Positions 1-9,632 of a stretch of 64,000 bases of DNA are shown here, piece by piece. Positions within the stretch are counted from its first letter, which is position 1. Each line of letters starts with the position of its first letter. This DNA comes from Marinomonas sp. TW1. GTDB lineage: Bacteria > Pseudomonadota > Gammaproteobacteria > Pseudomonadales > Marinomonadaceae. Below the pieces are notes generated by a model, which was not told the origin of the DNA, ran no database searches, and was given only the letters and a program-made list of their open reading frames with translations. The translations under genes and the position numbers were made by a program. The stretch is from positions 1 through 64,000 of the forward strand of contig NZ_JSEE01000002.1 of the NCBI RefSeq assembly GCF_001625355.1, given 5' to 3'.

Positions 1-183
1 ACACTCACAATTTTACTTAATAAAGCGAATTGACGTGTTTGACTCTCGTAAGACTTCAATTTCTTTTTTGAAGCCCCAGCGAGCGCCCACACAAATTATC
101 TGATTATCTATTTTAAAGAGCGTTGCCGTTACACTTAAGCTGCTTCGTTTCTCTTAGAGAGTGAAGCCCTGTCCGTGTCAGCG
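1..183 (-). other. rRNA operon leader (16S gene lies off the left edge)
   Basis: Read on the minus strand, this stretch resembles the leader of gammaproteobacterial 16S rRNA. It has a boxA-like antitermination element CGCTCTTTAAAA (111-122) followed by TCAGATAATTTGTGTGGGC, the conserved processing segment also present upstream of E. coli 16S. It then has the GAGAGTCAAACACGTC-type stretch found shortly before the mature 5' end. The 16S gene itself is not in the window. A 16S-23S spacer also carries boxA, but the strong promoter just upstream argues for the leader. Confidence 0.82.
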
Positions 184-235
184 AGGGCGTATATTAAGGA
201 TATACAGATTTAGTGCAACTCTTTTTTGCGTTTTT
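184..235 (-). promoter_or_regulatory. Stringent-type rRNA promoter
   Basis: On the minus strand there is a -35 TTGCAC (213-218), a 16-nt spacer and a -10 TAATAT (191-196). A GC-rich discriminator ACGCCCTCGC follows, which is the hallmark of ppGpp/DksA-controlled stable RNA promoters. An A/T-rich stretch just upstream (about 219-240) could act as an UP element. Transcription would start near 184 and run left through the leader. Confidence 0.78.
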
Positions 236-308
236 TTGATGTTTTGGTTAAGTTTTATTGTATAGGCATACTAAATCACCAAAATCGTTTAAAAAACAAC
301 CAAAAGAC

Positions 309-340
309 AATAAAAAAGGCGCATGAGCGCCTTTTTTATA
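309..340 (-). terminator. Rho-independent terminator after oadB
   Basis: GGCGC-atga-GCGCC stem flanked by A-runs and T-runs, so it can work on both strands. It lies 15-45 nt beyond the oadB stop and ends the oadGAB operon. Confidence 0.85.
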
Positions 341-354
341 ACGCAATAACAATC

Positions 355-1527
355 TTAACCACCAACATAACTCAGCATAACACCAGCCGCTACCGCAGAA
401 CCGATTACTCCTGCAACATTTGGCCCCATAGCATGCATTAGCAGGAAGTTTTGTTTATTGGCTTCCAAACCCACCTTGTTAGCAACACGCGCAGCCATCG
501 GTACAGCCGACACACCAGCTGCGCCAATCAATGGATTAATTGGATGCTCAGATACTTTGTTTAGCACTTTCGCCATTAGCACACCCGTTGCCGTACCAAT
601 TGCAAAGGCCACCAAGCCAAGAGACAAAATTCCCAGAGTCTCTATATTCAAAAATGCTTCTGAGCTGAGTTTAGAACCAACGCCTAGGCCGAGAAATATT
701 GTCACGGTATTGATCAAGGCATTTTGAGCGGTATCACTAAGACGATCAACCACACCAGACTCTTTCATTAAGTTACCAAAACAGAACATCCCCAGCAGAG
801 GCGCAGCAGAAGGCAAGAACGCCGCCGCCAATAAAGTCACAACAATTGGAAATACAATTTTTTCTGTTTTCGTGACGTGCCTCAATTGCACCATTTTAAT
901 CGCGCGCTCTTCTTGAGAGGTTAACGCCCTCATTATAGGCGGCTGAATCAATGGCACTAACGCCATATAAGAGTACGCTGCCACCGCAATAGCACCAAGT
1001 AAATCGGGAGCTAATCGGCTCGCCACGAAAATTGCCGTTGGACCATCCGCACCACCAATAATACCAATCGCGGCCGCATCTGCTAACGTAAAGTCCATAA
1101 TACCGCTCGCACCAAGCACCACCGCTCCGATTACCGTTGCGAAGATACCAAATTGAGCAGCCGCCCCCAGTAGCAAGGTTTTCGGATTGGCCAACATAGG
1201 GCCAAAGTCGGTCATTGCGCCAACACCCATAAAGATTAATAGCGGAAACAAACCAGTCTCAATACCACCATGATAAATGTAGTACTGCAGTCCGCCTGGC
1301 GACACCATATGTCCAGCAGCATCATAAACGGGCGCCGCCATAAAACCTGCACCAGGAATGTTAACCAAAATAGCCCCAACCCCTATTGGTAACAACAACA
1401 GCGGCTCGAAACCTTTCTTAATGGCAAGGTAGACAAGTAACAGCCCCACACACATCATCACAGCTTGACCGAACTCAAGCTGATATATGCCCGTATCGTG
1501 GTACAGATTTAATAATTTTTGTTCCAT
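355..1527 (-). CDS. oadB: Na+-pumping oxaloacetate decarboxylase, beta subunit
   Basis: 390-residue polytopic inner-membrane protein. This family decarboxylates carboxybiotin on the alpha subunit and couples that step to Na+ export. Many hydrophobic segments are visible. The conserved [12 protein letters not shown] stretch, with the Asp used in Na+/H+ handling, lies near residue 160, and the C-terminal helices are Gly-rich. Length is slightly below the usual 430 residues. It is last in the oadG-oadA-oadB order, 32 nt after oadA, with an AAGGG-type ribosome site. Identification as OadB rather than the methylmalonyl-CoA or glutaconyl-CoA decarboxylase paralogue rests on the adjacent OadA carboxyltransferase. 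Confidence 0.93.
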   Translation of the reverse strand: MEQKLLNLYHDTGIYQLEFGQAVMMCVGLLLVYLAIKKGFEPLLLLPIGVGAILVNIPGAGFMAAPVYDAAGHMVSPGGLQYYIYHGGIETGLFPLLIFMGVGAMTDFGPMLANPKTLLLGAAAQFGIFATVIGAVVLGASGIMDFTLADAAAIGIIGGADGPTAIFVASRLAPDLLGAIAVAAYSYMALVPLIQPPIMRALTSQEERAIKMVQLRHVTKTEKIVFPIVVTLLAAAFLPSAAPLLGMFCFGNLMKESGVVDRLSDTAQNALINTVTIFLGLGVGSKLSSEAFLNIETLGILSLGLVAFAIGTATGVLMAKVLNKVSEHPINPLIGAAGVSAVPMAARVANKVGLEANKQNFLLMHAMGPNVAGVIGSAVAAGVMLSYVGG

Positions 1528-1559
1528 TTGGTTAAACCCTTTTTATTCTTGCAAATGAA

Positions 1560-3341
1560 TTAAAGTGACAGCAATGCTTGACCCACTTGTACAGCATCAC
1601 CTTCTTTAACGTGAATAGAACCAACCACACCCGCTTTAGGGGCAGAGATTTCGGTTTCCATTTTCATCGCCTCTAGAATCATAATGGTTTCACCTTCTTG
1701 AACCTGTTGCCCTGGCTTCACAAGCACTTTAAATATGTTACCCGCCAATGGCGCAGGAACATCTTCACCACCACTTGGTGCCGCTACCGATGAAGCAGCA
1801 GGAGCCGTTGATGATGCAGAAACAGGTTGAATCTGGCTAATATCACCCCCCTCTTCCACTTCAACAACATAACTTTGACCCGCAACACTAACCGTATAAA
1901 CCGCTGGCCCCTCAACACTTTGAGCCGCTTCCACTAACTCTTGACCCGTTGGGACAGGCTCGAAGACGTCTGGGTTATTTCGGTTTTCGAGGAATTTCAA
2001 ACCAATCTGCGGGAATAAGGCATAGGTTAAAACATCGTCAATCAAGTGTTCAGAAAGATCGATTTGCTTCTCCTTCGCCAAGTCCTGCAATTCTTGAGTC
2101 AGTTTTTCAACTTCAGGCTCAAGCAAGTCAGCAGGACGACAAGTAATCGGCTCAGCGCCATCCAATACCCGCTGCTGTAACTCTTTATTGAATTCAGCTG
2201 GTGCAGCACCGTATTCACCTTTTAAAATACCAGCCGTTTCTTTTGAAATCGATTTATAGCGCTCACCAGTCAACACATTCAGTACAGCCTGCGTCCCTAC
2301 AATCTGAGACGTCGGCGTTACCAAAGGAATCAAACCAAGATCCTCACGCACTTTTGGAATCTCTTTTAGCACATCGTCAAACTTATCCGCAGCGCCCTGT
2401 TCTTTCAGTTGACTTTCCATGTTCGTCAACATACCGCCAGGCACCTGGGCGATCAGAATACGTGAATCCGTACCACGCAACGAACCTTCAAACTTCGCAT
2501 ATTTCTTACGCACTTCTCGGAAGTAGGCTGCAATATCCTCCAGCGCTTCCAAATCTAAGCCTGTATCTCTATCCGTTCCCTGCAATGCCGCAACGACTGA
2601 CTCTGTTGAAGAATGCCCGTAAGTCATAGACATTGAAGAAATGGCGGTATCCACTCGATCAATTCCAGCTTCAATTGATTTCAGAATGGTCATATCAGAC
2701 AAACCTGAAGTCGCATGTGCATGCAACTGAACCTCAAGATCAGTCTGCTCCTTTAATAAAGACACGAGATCAAAGGCATCATAAGGCGTCAAAATACCCG
2801 ACATGTCTTTGATGGCAATGGAATCTGCCCCCATATCTTCAAGGGTTTTCGCATAATCCACCCAATTCTTAGTCGTGTGAACAGGGCTTTTAGTATAAGA
2901 AATCGTACCTTGCGCATGCTTGCCCATTTCTTTTACTGACTTAATGGCTTGCTCAAGGTTTCGAGGGTCGTTCATCGCATCAAAAATACGAAATACATCA
3001 ACACCATTGGCTGCGGCACGCTCCACAAATTTAGCAACCACATCGTCAGCATAATGACGATATCCTAATAAATTCTGTCCGCGCAAAAGCATTTGCTGAG
3101 GCGTTTTCGGCATAGCCTTTTTCAGCTCACGGATTCGATCCCAAGGATCCTCACCGATAAAACGAATACAAGAATCAAAGGTCGCCCCACCCCAAGACTC
3201 CAACGACCAAAAACCAACATTGTCTAGCTTTTCAGCAATGGGCAACATGTCATCAATTCGAAGACGAGTTGCAAATAATGATTGATGAGCATCACGTAAC
3301 ACGACGTCCGTAATACCAAGAGGTTGCTTAATTGTTGTCAT
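1560..3341 (-). CDS. oadA: Oxaloacetate decarboxylase, alpha subunit (biotin protein)
   Basis: 593 residues. The N-terminal half is a pyruvate-carboxylase-type carboxyltransferase TIM barrel with the [13 protein letters not shown] metal/substrate motif near residue 15. A conserved carboxylase domain follows, then an Ala/Pro/Ser-rich flexible linker near residue 505. The C-terminal biotinyl domain has the EAMKMETEI motif, with the biotin-accepting Lys near residue 560. It transfers CO2 from oxaloacetate to biotin, giving pyruvate. OadB then decarboxylates the carboxybiotin and pumps Na+. A clear GAGG site precedes the ATG. Second gene of the oad operon. Confidence 0.95.
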   Translation of the reverse strand: MTTIKQPLGITDVVLRDAHQSLFATRLRIDDMLPIAEKLDNVGFWSLESWGGATFDSCIRFIGEDPWDRIRELKKAMPKTPQQMLLRGQNLLGYRHYADDVVAKFVERAAANGVDVFRIFDAMNDPRNLEQAIKSVKEMGKHAQGTISYTKSPVHTTKNWVDYAKTLEDMGADSIAIKDMSGILTPYDAFDLVSLLKEQTDLEVQLHAHATSGLSDMTILKSIEAGIDRVDTAISSMSMTYGHSSTESVVAALQGTDRDTGLDLEALEDIAAYFREVRKKYAKFEGSLRGTDSRILIAQVPGGMLTNMESQLKEQGAADKFDDVLKEIPKVREDLGLIPLVTPTSQIVGTQAVLNVLTGERYKSISKETAGILKGEYGAAPAEFNKELQQRVLDGAEPITCRPADLLEPEVEKLTQELQDLAKEKQIDLSEHLIDDVLTYALFPQIGLKFLENRNNPDVFEPVPTGQELVEAAQSVEGPAVYTVSVAGQSYVVEVEEGGDISQIQPVSASSTAPAASSVAAPSGGEDVPAPLAGNIFKVLVKPGQQVQEGETIMILEAMKMETEISAPKAGVVGSIHVKEGDAVQVGQALLSL

Positions 3342-3378
3342 AGATCCAGCCTCTGCTATGTTCTGCGATTAAATGAGA

Positions 3379-3624
3379 TTATTTATTACGATGTTGATGG
3401 ATAGCAGCGGTAATTGCGGCCGCTATCTGTGGATCAACCGCCGCACTGGTTACGCTATCGGATACCGGAGTACTAGACTTAGCCACCGGAACGACTTCTG
3501 GAAAGAATTTATTAATAATGGACGACATGTAGCCAGTAGCAAAAATCAGCACGACTAGAAAGACGAAGACAAACCCCATCCCCAATACCATCAGGCCTAC
3601 ACCTTCACTTATCAATTCGTTCAT
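3379..3624 (-). CDS. oadG: Oxaloacetate decarboxylase, gamma subunit
   Basis: 81-residue protein with one strong membrane segment at about residues 10-32 and a short cytoplasmic tail ending HQHRNK. In the family, the His-rich tail binds Zn2+ and helps assemble the alpha-beta complex. It leads the operon, 37 nt before oadA, with a strong AGGGTAGGG ribosome site. Sequence conservation in OadG is low, so size, topology and position carry the call. Confidence 0.88.
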   Translation of the reverse strand: MNELISEGVGLMVLGMGFVFVFLVVLIFATGYMSSIINKFFPEVVPVAKSSTPVSDSVTSAAVDPQIAAAITAAIHQHRNK

Positions 3625-3671
3625 TACCCTACCCTTATGTGCACGAATTATTGCCTTGTTTAGAGGCAGCG

Positions 3672-3691
3672 AATGTGATCATATTCATTTT
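3672..3691 (-). promoter_or_regulatory. Candidate CRP-type site upstream of oadG
   Basis: AATGTGATC in the left half matches the Crp consensus perfectly. The right half (TCATT) is weak, giving about 14 of 20 positions overall. It sits 48-67 nt before the oadG start, a plausible activator position. It could instead serve dusC on the other strand, about 90 nt away. No experiment is implied. Confidence 0.35.
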
Positions 3692-3781
3692 TTGAACAGA
3701 TCTTCTTAATTTGGTAACTCTTTTTTTACCATAAACCAGAACAGTTTCATATTTTTTTTGCATAACAGTTAGACTTATTTC

Positions 3782-4789
3782 GTGAACAATTCCCTAGAAA
3801 ACAATCAAAATTTACACAAAGAACCCCAGCGTAGTGACATCATACTGGCCGTTGCTCCAATGGAAGGTGTCATGGATCACACTATGCGCGCCTTACTCTC
3901 AAAAATTGGCGGCATGAACTACCTTGTGTCGGAATTTGTTCGCGTCACTCAATACCCAATTCCGACATCCAGTTTTAAAAAGCTCATCCCTGAAAATAAA
4001 AATAGCGCAAAAACAGACTATCACCACCCAGTACACACACAACTACTAGGCAGCAATGCCGAACTCATGGCAGAAAGCGCTGTCAACGCCATTGCCGCAG
4101 GCGCTAATCATATTGATGTGAATTTTGGTTGCCCAGCAAAACGAGTCAATGGACACGGAGGCGGCTCAGTCTTACTACAAGACTCAGAAACCTTATTTCG
4201 CATCATGAATGCCATCCGCCAACAGGTTCCGGCACAGATCCCTGTGTCCGCCAAGATCCGACTAGGTTATGAAGATGAAGAAAAACTGTTTGATAATGTT
4301 GCCGCGATTGAAAGCGCTGGCACAAATGCACTAACAATACACGGTAGAACAAAGAAAGACGGCTATAAGCCACCAGCAAGATGGGAAAAAATTGGTTTAA
4401 TTCAAGACCGAACTCAAATGCGAGTCATTGCCAATGGCGACATCACAGACCTTGACTCACTCACCAAGTGCAAAACCATTACAGGCTGTACTGAGTTTAT
4501 GATTGGTCGAGGATCATTAAATAACCCTTTTATATTTCAGGATATTAGAAATGCTTCATACGAAGCTGGATGCACTCAACACAAAACCCAACTGGCTTTA
4601 CTCTTTGTAGAATACACACAAAGACTGCAACTCGAATACGATGAAGTAGCGACCCTAGGGCGATTAAAACAGTGGATTGGTCACTTACGCTTTGAATTCT
4701 CAGACATTCAACATCACTTAAAAATGTTGCGTCAAAGTAAAAGCGTTGCAGAATTCACTATGAAGATACAAAACATTTTGAAAGCTTAA
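3782..4789 (+). CDS. dusC: tRNA-dihydrouridine(16) synthase C
   Basis: 335 residues. FMN-dependent reductase that makes dihydrouridine at position 16 of tRNA. It shows the Dus signature APMEGVMD near residue 25, the catalytic-Cys stretch NFGCPAKRVNGHGGG, HGRTKKDGY and the FMN/phosphate region ANGDI...MIGRG. The DusC-type ITEFVRV-like element (VSEFVRV) separates it from DusA and DusB. The start is GTG with no obvious ribosome site, giving about 24 extra N-terminal residues compared with E. coli DusC. No ATG exists before the conserved core. Divergent from oadG. Confidence 0.9.
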   Translation: MNNSLENNQNLHKEPQRSDIILAVAPMEGVMDHTMRALLSKIGGMNYLVSEFVRVTQYPIPTSSFKKLIPENKNSAKTDYHHPVHTQLLGSNAELMAESAVNAIAAGANHIDVNFGCPAKRVNGHGGGSVLLQDSETLFRIMNAIRQQVPAQIPVSAKIRLGYEDEEKLFDNVAAIESAGTNALTIHGRTKKDGYKPPARWEKIGLIQDRTQMRVIANGDITDLDSLTKCKTITGCTEFMIGRGSLNNPFIFQDIRNASYEAGCTQHKTQLALLFVEYTQRLQLEYDEVATLGRLKQWIGHLRFEFSDIQHHLKMLRQSKSVAEFTMKIQNILKA

Positions 4790-4866
4790 TAACGTTTAGA
4801 TTTTAAGATATATCGACGACAAGAGAGAAGATTTTTTAGAACAAGGAAAAATAAGAAAGGCAGTAA

Positions 4867-4943
4867 TGGCGCATCCGAGAGGATTCGAACCTCTGACCGC
4901 TCGGTTCGTAGCCGAGTACTCTATCCAGCTGAGCTACGGATGC
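4867..4943 (-). tRNA. tRNA-Arg(ACG), copy 3
   Basis: 77 nt including an encoded CCA. Acceptor GCATCCG/CGGATGC, D-arm AGCTCAGCTGGATAGAG, anticodon stem-loop CTCGG-CTACGAA-CCGAG with anticodon ACG (read as ICG), and T-arm GGTTCGAATCC. Identical to the two copies upstream. Last gene of the serV-arg cluster; no clear terminator is visible after it. Confidence 0.97.
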
Positions 4944-4966
4944 GTAACTACTTGTTTGACATTAAA

Positions 4967-5043
4967 TGGCGCATCCGAGAGGATTCGAACCTCTGACCGC
5001 TCGGTTCGTAGCCGAGTACTCTATCCAGCTGAGCTACGGATGC
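4967..5043 (-). tRNA. tRNA-Arg(ACG), copy 2
   Basis: 77 nt with encoded CCA, identical to the flanking copies. 23 nt separate it from copy 3 and 54 nt from copy 1. Anticodon ACG in the loop CTACGAA. Confidence 0.97.
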
Positions 5044-5097
5044 GTATATAACGTCTAGAATGATTGTAAAACCATTTGCAGAAATTTTAAATTGAAG

Positions 5098-5174
5098 TGG
5101 CGCATCCGAGAGGATTCGAACCTCTGACCGCTCGGTTCGTAGCCGAGTACTCTATCCAGCTGAGCTACGGATGC
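5098..5174 (-). tRNA. tRNA-Arg(ACG), copy 1
   Basis: 77 nt with encoded CCA, identical to the other two. It follows tRNA-Ser by 60 nt in the same transcription direction, as in the E. coli serV-argVYZQ cluster next to csrA. Confidence 0.97.
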
Positions 5175-5234
5175 GTAACTACAATTTTCAACCTTACAAC
5201 TCAGAAAGGATAGTCTCTGAAAGGTTGACTTGAA

Positions 5235-5324
5235 TGGCGGAGAGTGAGGGATTCGAACCCTCGATGAGTGTTAACCCATACTCCCTTAGCAGGGGAGCGC
5301 CTTCGGCCACTCGGCCAACTCTCC
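5235..5324 (-). tRNA. serV: tRNA-Ser(GCT)
   Basis: 90 nt including CCA. Class II tRNA with a long variable arm, acceptor GGAGAGT/ACTCTCC, anticodon stem-loop CTCCC-CTGCTAA-GGGAG (anticodon GCT), and T-loop GGTTCGAATCC. First gene of the tRNA cluster. Confidence 0.97.
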
Positions 5325-5332
5325 AAACAAGT

Positions 5333-5367
5333 GCGGCGTAGTATATACTGCTCTAACGCCATGTAAA
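5333..5367 (-). promoter_or_regulatory. Promoter of the tRNA-Ser/Arg cluster
   Basis: Minus-strand -35 TTTACA (5362-5367), 16-nt spacer, -10 TATACT (5340-5345), then GC-rich discriminator ACGCCGCAC. This is the stable-RNA promoter design also seen at 184-218. It lies between the csrA stop and tRNA-Ser, so the tRNAs can be expressed independently of csrA. Confidence 0.75.
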
Positions 5368-5392
5368 GACTTTTTGGAAATTTTTTTAAAAA

Positions 5393-5581
5393 TTAATCCT
5401 CAGAATCTTGTCCATCTTGCTCTTTTTGAATTCGAAGATATATTTCTTCACGGTGAACAGAAACATCTTTTGGTGCATTGATACCAATACGCACCTGATT
5501 CCCTTTTACACCCAACACAGTAACGGACACTTCGTCACCAACCATCAAGGTCTCACCAACACGACGAGTCAAAATAAGCAT
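5393..5581 (-). CDS. csrA: Carbon storage regulator CsrA/RsmA
   Basis: 62 residues. Homodimeric RNA-binding protein that blocks or alters translation and stability of mRNAs carrying AGGA/GGA hairpin loops. It is titrated by CsrB/RsmZ-type RNAs. The first 49 residues are nearly those of E. coli CsrA, including the RNA-contacting Leu4 region and Arg44 in SVHREEIY. The start has a GGGAG ribosome site about 8 nt away. Unusually, a three-half-site operator identical in design to one upstream of a candidate CsrA-sequestering RNA (19581-19820) lies 53-80 nt upstream. Confidence 0.98.
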   Translation of the reverse strand: MLILTRRVGETLMVGDEVSVTVLGVKGNQVRIGINAPKDVSVHREEIYLRIQKEQDGQDSED

Positions 5582-5606
5582 AAGAATATCTCCCTGTAAT
5601 TGCTAT

Positions 5607-5612
5607 ATTCTA
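5607..5612 (-). promoter_or_regulatory. Candidate -10 of the csrA promoter
   Basis: TAGAAT on the minus strand, with no convincing -35 hexamer 16-18 nt upstream; that place holds AT-rich DNA next to the TGTAGG operator. This is what an activator-dependent promoter looks like. Start of transcription would be near 5600. Confidence 0.35.
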
Positions 5613-5633
5613 AAATTTAATTGATAGATATTA

Positions 5634-5661
5634 CCTACAACATTGTAGGCTATTTCCTACA
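5634..5661 (-). promoter_or_regulatory. GacA/UvrY-like operator upstream of csrA
   Basis: On the minus strand: TGTAGG-N6-CCTACA-N4-TGTAGG, that is an 18-bp palindrome with 6-nt spacer (5644-5661) plus a third half-site (5634-5639). The published Pseudomonas GacA box is TGTAAG-N6-CTTACA; this differs at one symmetric base pair. The same element with the same spacings occurs at 19959-19986. Binding by a GacA/UvrY/VarA-type regulator is inferred. Confidence 0.7.
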
Positions 5662-5727
5662 AGGTATATTCTAGCCGCTCAATAAAAATTAAACCATCGC
5701 AAAAAACAAGGATTATGTATTCATTTG

Positions 5728-6969
5728 TTACGCTTCGCTAACACCTGCAGCAGAATCACTCAATTTGAAAGCAGAATGTAACGTACGTACTGCTAGCTCC
5801 ATGTATTTCTCATCAATAATAACCGACACTTTAATCTCTGATGTAGAGATGAGCTGGATATTAATCGACTCTTCCGCCAAGGCTTTAAACATCGTACTCG
5901 CCACACCAGCATGGGATCGCATACCAACACCAACAATAGACACCTTAGCAATCTTAGCATCAGACAAAACAGATTTTGCCCCTAACTCTTCAGCAATCTG
6001 ATGTAACGTCTTCAACGCCAACTCATACTCATTACGATGCACCGTAAAAGTAAAATCAGTGGTACCGTCTACCGATACGTTTTGCACAATCATATCCACT
6101 TCAACATTAGCGTCACTGATTGGCCCAAGGATTCTTGATGCCACACCAGGAATATCTGGAACGCCTTTTAGCGTCAGCTTCGCCTCATCGCGATTAAATG
6201 CAATACCAGAAACAGCGGCTTGTTCCATATCAAGTTCCCCATCAGTTGTAATTAACGTGCCTTCACCATCTTTAAAGCTGGACAGTACACGCAACGGCAC
6301 TTGGTACTTACCAGCAAACTCAACAGAACGAATCTGCAACACTTTAGAACCGAGACTCGCCATCTCTAACATTTCTTCAAAGGTAATCTTGTCCAATCGA
6401 CGAGCACTGTCTACTACACGAGGGTCAGTTGTATACACACCATCTACGTCGGTATATATTTGACACTCATCGGCTCCTAACGCGGCAGCCAACGCCACCC
6501 CCGTTGTATCAGAACCACCACGCCCTAAGGTCGTGATATTGCCAAATTCATCAGCGCCCTGAAAACCAGCAACCACCAGCACTTTACCTTCTGCCAGATC
6601 CGCCTTCATTGCCTCCGTATCAATTTCTTGAATACGAGCTTTACCATGAGCGCTGTCAGTCGTAATGCGCACTTGAGAACCCGTGTAAGAACGCGCAGCA
6701 ATACCTCGCTTCATTAGAGCCATAGATAACAAAGCAATCGTTACCTGCTCTCCCGTAGACAGCAACACATCCATCTCACGGGCATCAGGTGTAGACTGGA
6801 TACTTTTTGCAAGCTCAATCAAGCGATTCGTCTCACCACTCATTGCAGACACCGCGACAACAATATCATCACCTTGCTGCTTATGCTTCTGCACTCGATC
6901 AGCCACTGCTTCGATACGCTCTATTGTACCGACCGAAGTACCACCGTATTTCTGAACTAACAACGCCAT
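5728..6969 (-). CDS. lysC: Aspartate kinase (monofunctional)
   Basis: 413 residues. It phosphorylates L-aspartate at the head of the lysine, threonine and methionine pathways. The N-terminal kinase domain has KYGGTSVG at residues 7-14 and the GRGGSDTTGVALAAALGA nucleotide/aspartate region near residue 150. Two C-terminal ACT domains (about 265-400) carry the allosteric sites; this length and layout match the Pseudomonas-type feedback-inhibited enzyme. hom and thrC of the same pathway lie at 47452-50150. Transcribed after alaS, across a terminator-like hairpin. Confidence 0.95.
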   Translation of the reverse strand: MALLVQKYGGTSVGTIERIEAVADRVQKHKQQGDDIVVAVSAMSGETNRLIELAKSIQSTPDAREMDVLLSTGEQVTIALLSMALMKRGIAARSYTGSQVRITTDSAHGKARIQEIDTEAMKADLAEGKVLVVAGFQGADEFGNITTLGRGGSDTTGVALAAALGADECQIYTDVDGVYTTDPRVVDSARRLDKITFEEMLEMASLGSKVLQIRSVEFAGKYQVPLRVLSSFKDGEGTLITTDGELDMEQAAVSGIAFNRDEAKLTLKGVPDIPGVASRILGPISDANVEVDMIVQNVSVDGTTDFTFTVHRNEYELALKTLHQIAEELGAKSVLSDAKIAKVSIVGVGMRSHAGVASTMFKALAEESINIQLISTSEIKVSVIIDEKYMELAVRTLHSAFKLSDSAAGVSEA

Positions 6970-6985
6970 AGTCTTATCATTACCT

Positions 6986-7009
6986 AAAAAGAGCCCGACT
7001 CGTCGGGCT
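6986..7009 (-). terminator. Terminator after alaS
   Basis: AGCCCGA-CTCG-TCGGGCT stem followed on the minus strand by CTTTTTAGG. It sits between the alaS stop and the lysC start and probably gives partial termination. Confidence 0.7.
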
Positions 7010-7016
7010 AAACATT

Positions 7017-9632
7017 TTAAACTCGTTCAGCAACCCAATCCGGTACTGAAGCAAGAACACTTGGTAGCGCATCTGGATTATTACCGCCGGCCTGAGCCAT
7101 ATCAGGACGACCACCACCTTTACCATCGACTAAAGGTGCAACCATCTTAATAAGGTCACCCGCTTTTACTTGCTTTGTCAGTTCTTTAGTCACACCAGCA
7201 ATTAAACTCACCTTACCGTCGTTAACCGCAGCCAACAAAATAACCGCTGACTCTAGCTTGCTCTTCAGTTGATCTAACATATCGCGCAGCGCTTTTGGAT
7301 CCGCCTCTACTTGAGCAACCAACAGCTTGCCACCATTAATATCGACCGCCTGAGAAGCCAAATCGGCTCCCGCCATGGCAGCCAATTTGCCTTTAATCGC
7401 ATCTAACTCTTTCTGTAGCGTGCGGGCTTGGTCATTAAGTGCCGTCACTTTATCAAGGACAGAGTCTTTATTCCCTTTCACCAGTGACGCAATTTGTTGT
7501 AGGGTATTTTCCATCACTCGATTCACTTCAACAGCCGCTTTACCTGTCACCGCTTCGATACGGCGAACACCCGCTGCAATGCCGCTTTCCGTGATAATTT
7601 TGAACAAACCAATATCACCAGTGCGCTTAACGTGCGTACCGCCACATAATTCGATGGAATAGTCGGCACCCATAGTCAATACTCGCACTTGGCTATCGTA
7701 TTTCTCACCAAACAGCGCCATCGCACCTTTGTCTTTTGCTGCTTCAATATCCATGATATCGGTTTCAACAGCATGATTTAGGCGAATTTGCTCATTTACC
7801 ATGTCTTCAATTTGTTCAATTTCAGCGGCAGTTACACCTTCAAAATGAGAGAAATCGAAACGCAAACGCTCCGCATCCACCAAAGACCCTTTCTGCACAA
7901 CATGGTCACCAAGAACACGACGTAAGGCTTCGTGCATCAAGTGTGTTGCCGAGTGGTTCAATGCAGTGGCTTGACGCATGGAGCTATCCACTTGCGCAGT
8001 CACTTTATCCCCTACCGACAAAGTACCTTCTTTTAATTCGCCATGATGAAGATGCGCTTTACCTTGCTTGGTTGTATTGCTCACTTTAAAAGCCAAACCA
8101 CCACGCAACCAACCTTGATCACCAACTTGTCCACCAGACTCACCGTAGAAAGGTGTGTTTTTCAGTACTACTAACGCTTGTTGACCGGCTTCAAGTGTTT
8201 GTACTGACTGACCATCCAACAAAATGGTTTCAACCTGACATTCATCTTCAAGCTTGTCATAACCAGTAAACTCGGTTTCGGTATCCAAGCTCACACTGCC
8301 GGACATATCCATACTGAAGTTGCTTGCCGAACGCGCACGCGCACGCTGTGCTTCCATCGCAGCTTCAAAACCCACTTCGTCAATTTCCAAACCGTTTTCA
8401 CGAGCAACATCATTGGTTAGATCCGCTGGGAAACCATAGGTATCATAAAGCTTGAAAACCGTCTCACCAGGGAGCACTTTACTACCATCTAATTGCGCAA
8501 TGGCTTCTTCAAGAATGCGCATACCTTGGTCTAGAGTTTTAGCAAACTGCTCTTCTTCTTTTAACAGGATAGACGTCACACGATCTTTTAGCTTACGCAA
8601 TTCTGGGTAAGCATCACCCATTTCGACATCCAATGCGGCTACCAACTTGTGGAAGAAGGGTTTGTCCTGACCTAATTTATTGCCATGACGTACCGCACGG
8701 CGAACGATACGACGTAACACATAACCACGACCTTCATTCGACGGCACGACACCATCCACAATCATGAAAGAACAAGAACGAATATGGTCAGCGATAACAC
8801 GTAAAGATTGCGCTTCCAAATCCTCTGTACCAACAACGTCTGCAGAGGCTTTGATTAAATTTTGAAACAGATCAATCTCGTAGTTGCTGTGCACGCCTTG
8901 CAAAATGGCCGCAATACGCTCCAAGCCCATTCCCGTATCAACCGAAGGCTTAGGAAGCGTTGACATATCACCATTTGCAGATCGATTAAACTGCATGAAG
9001 ACAACGTTCCAGATTTCGATAAAACGATCACCATCTTCTTCTGGCGATCCTGGTGGCCCACCCCAAATGTGTTCACCATGATCATAGAAAACTTCAGAAC
9101 AAGGACCACACGGACCAGTGTCTCCCATAGCCCAGAAATTATCAGATTGATAACGACCACCTTTATTATCACCAATACGAATGATTTTTTCTGCTGGCAA
9201 ACCAATTTGTTTATGCCAAATATCAAAGGCTTCATCATCGTCTGCGTATATAGTAACCAAGAGCTTTTCAGTTGGTAGCTTTAATACTTGTGTTAAAAAC
9301 TCCCACGCATAACTGATGGCTTCAGTTTTAAAGTAATCACCAAAACTAAAGTTACCCAACATCTCGAAGAAAGTATGGTGACGCGCTGTATAACCGACGT
9401 TTTCCAAATCGTTATGCTTACCACCAGCACGGACACAGCGCTGAGACGTGGTCGCTCGCGTATAAGGACGCACATCGTCGCCAAGAAAAACATCTTTAAA
9501 CTGCACCATACCTGCGTTAGTAAACAGCAAAGTAGGGTCGTTACCTGGAATCAGTGAGCTGGATTCAACTATCTGATGTTGCTTACTTTCGAAGTAAGAC
9601 AAAAATGACTGACGTAACTCAGAACTCTTCAT
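7017..9632 (-). CDS. alaS: Alanine--tRNA ligase
   Basis: 871 residues, normal for the family. Class II synthetase catalytic core at about 1-240 ([24 protein letters not shown]), a tRNA-recognition region, and an editing domain with zinc-binding HSATH near residue 560 and CGGTH near 660. A C-terminal coiled coil and C-Ala domain end [12 protein letters not shown]. It charges tRNA-Ala and removes mischarged Ser or Gly. Lies upstream of lysC and csrA, as in many gammaproteobacteria. Confidence 0.97.
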   Translation of the reverse strand: MKSSELRQSFLSYFESKQHQIVESSSLIPGNDPTLLFTNAGMVQFKDVFLGDDVRPYTRATTSQRCVRAGGKHNDLENVGYTARHHTFFEMLGNFSFGDYFKTEAISYAWEFLTQVLKLPTEKLLVTIYADDDEAFDIWHKQIGLPAEKIIRIGDNKGGRYQSDNFWAMGDTGPCGPCSEVFYDHGEHIWGGPPGSPEEDGDRFIEIWNVVFMQFNRSANGDMSTLPKPSVDTGMGLERIAAILQGVHSNYEIDLFQNLIKASADVVGTEDLEAQSLRVIADHIRSCSFMIVDGVVPSNEGRGYVLRRIVRRAVRHGNKLGQDKPFFHKLVAALDVEMGDAYPELRKLKDRVTSILLKEEEQFAKTLDQGMRILEEAIAQLDGSKVLPGETVFKLYDTYGFPADLTNDVARENGLEIDEVGFEAAMEAQRARARSASNFSMDMSGSVSLDTETEFTGYDKLEDECQVETILLDGQSVQTLEAGQQALVVLKNTPFYGESGGQVGDQGWLRGGLAFKVSNTTKQGKAHLHHGELKEGTLSVGDKVTAQVDSSMRQATALNHSATHLMHEALRRVLGDHVVQKGSLVDAERLRFDFSHFEGVTAAEIEQIEDMVNEQIRLNHAVETDIMDIEAAKDKGAMALFGEKYDSQVRVLTMGADYSIELCGGTHVKRTGDIGLFKIITESGIAAGVRRIEAVTGKAAVEVNRVMENTLQQIASLVKGNKDSVLDKVTALNDQARTLQKELDAIKGKLAAMAGADLASQAVDINGGKLLVAQVEADPKALRDMLDQLKSKLESAVILLAAVNDGKVSLIAGVTKELTKQVKAGDLIKMVAPLVDGKGGGRPDMAQAGGNNPDALPSVLASVPDWVAERV

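Noticed and set aside
2201-2629. 142-residue plus-strand ORF
   Set aside because: Lies entirely antisense within oadA, low-complexity composition and no ribosome site.
4866-5051. 61-residue ORF starting [15 protein letters not shown] across two tRNA genes
   Set aside because: This is the well-known false ORF from translating the antisense of tRNA genes.
8855-9238. 127-residue ORF in another frame of alaS
   Set aside because: Same strand as alaS but frame-shifted shadow; the alaS frame is intact through the region.
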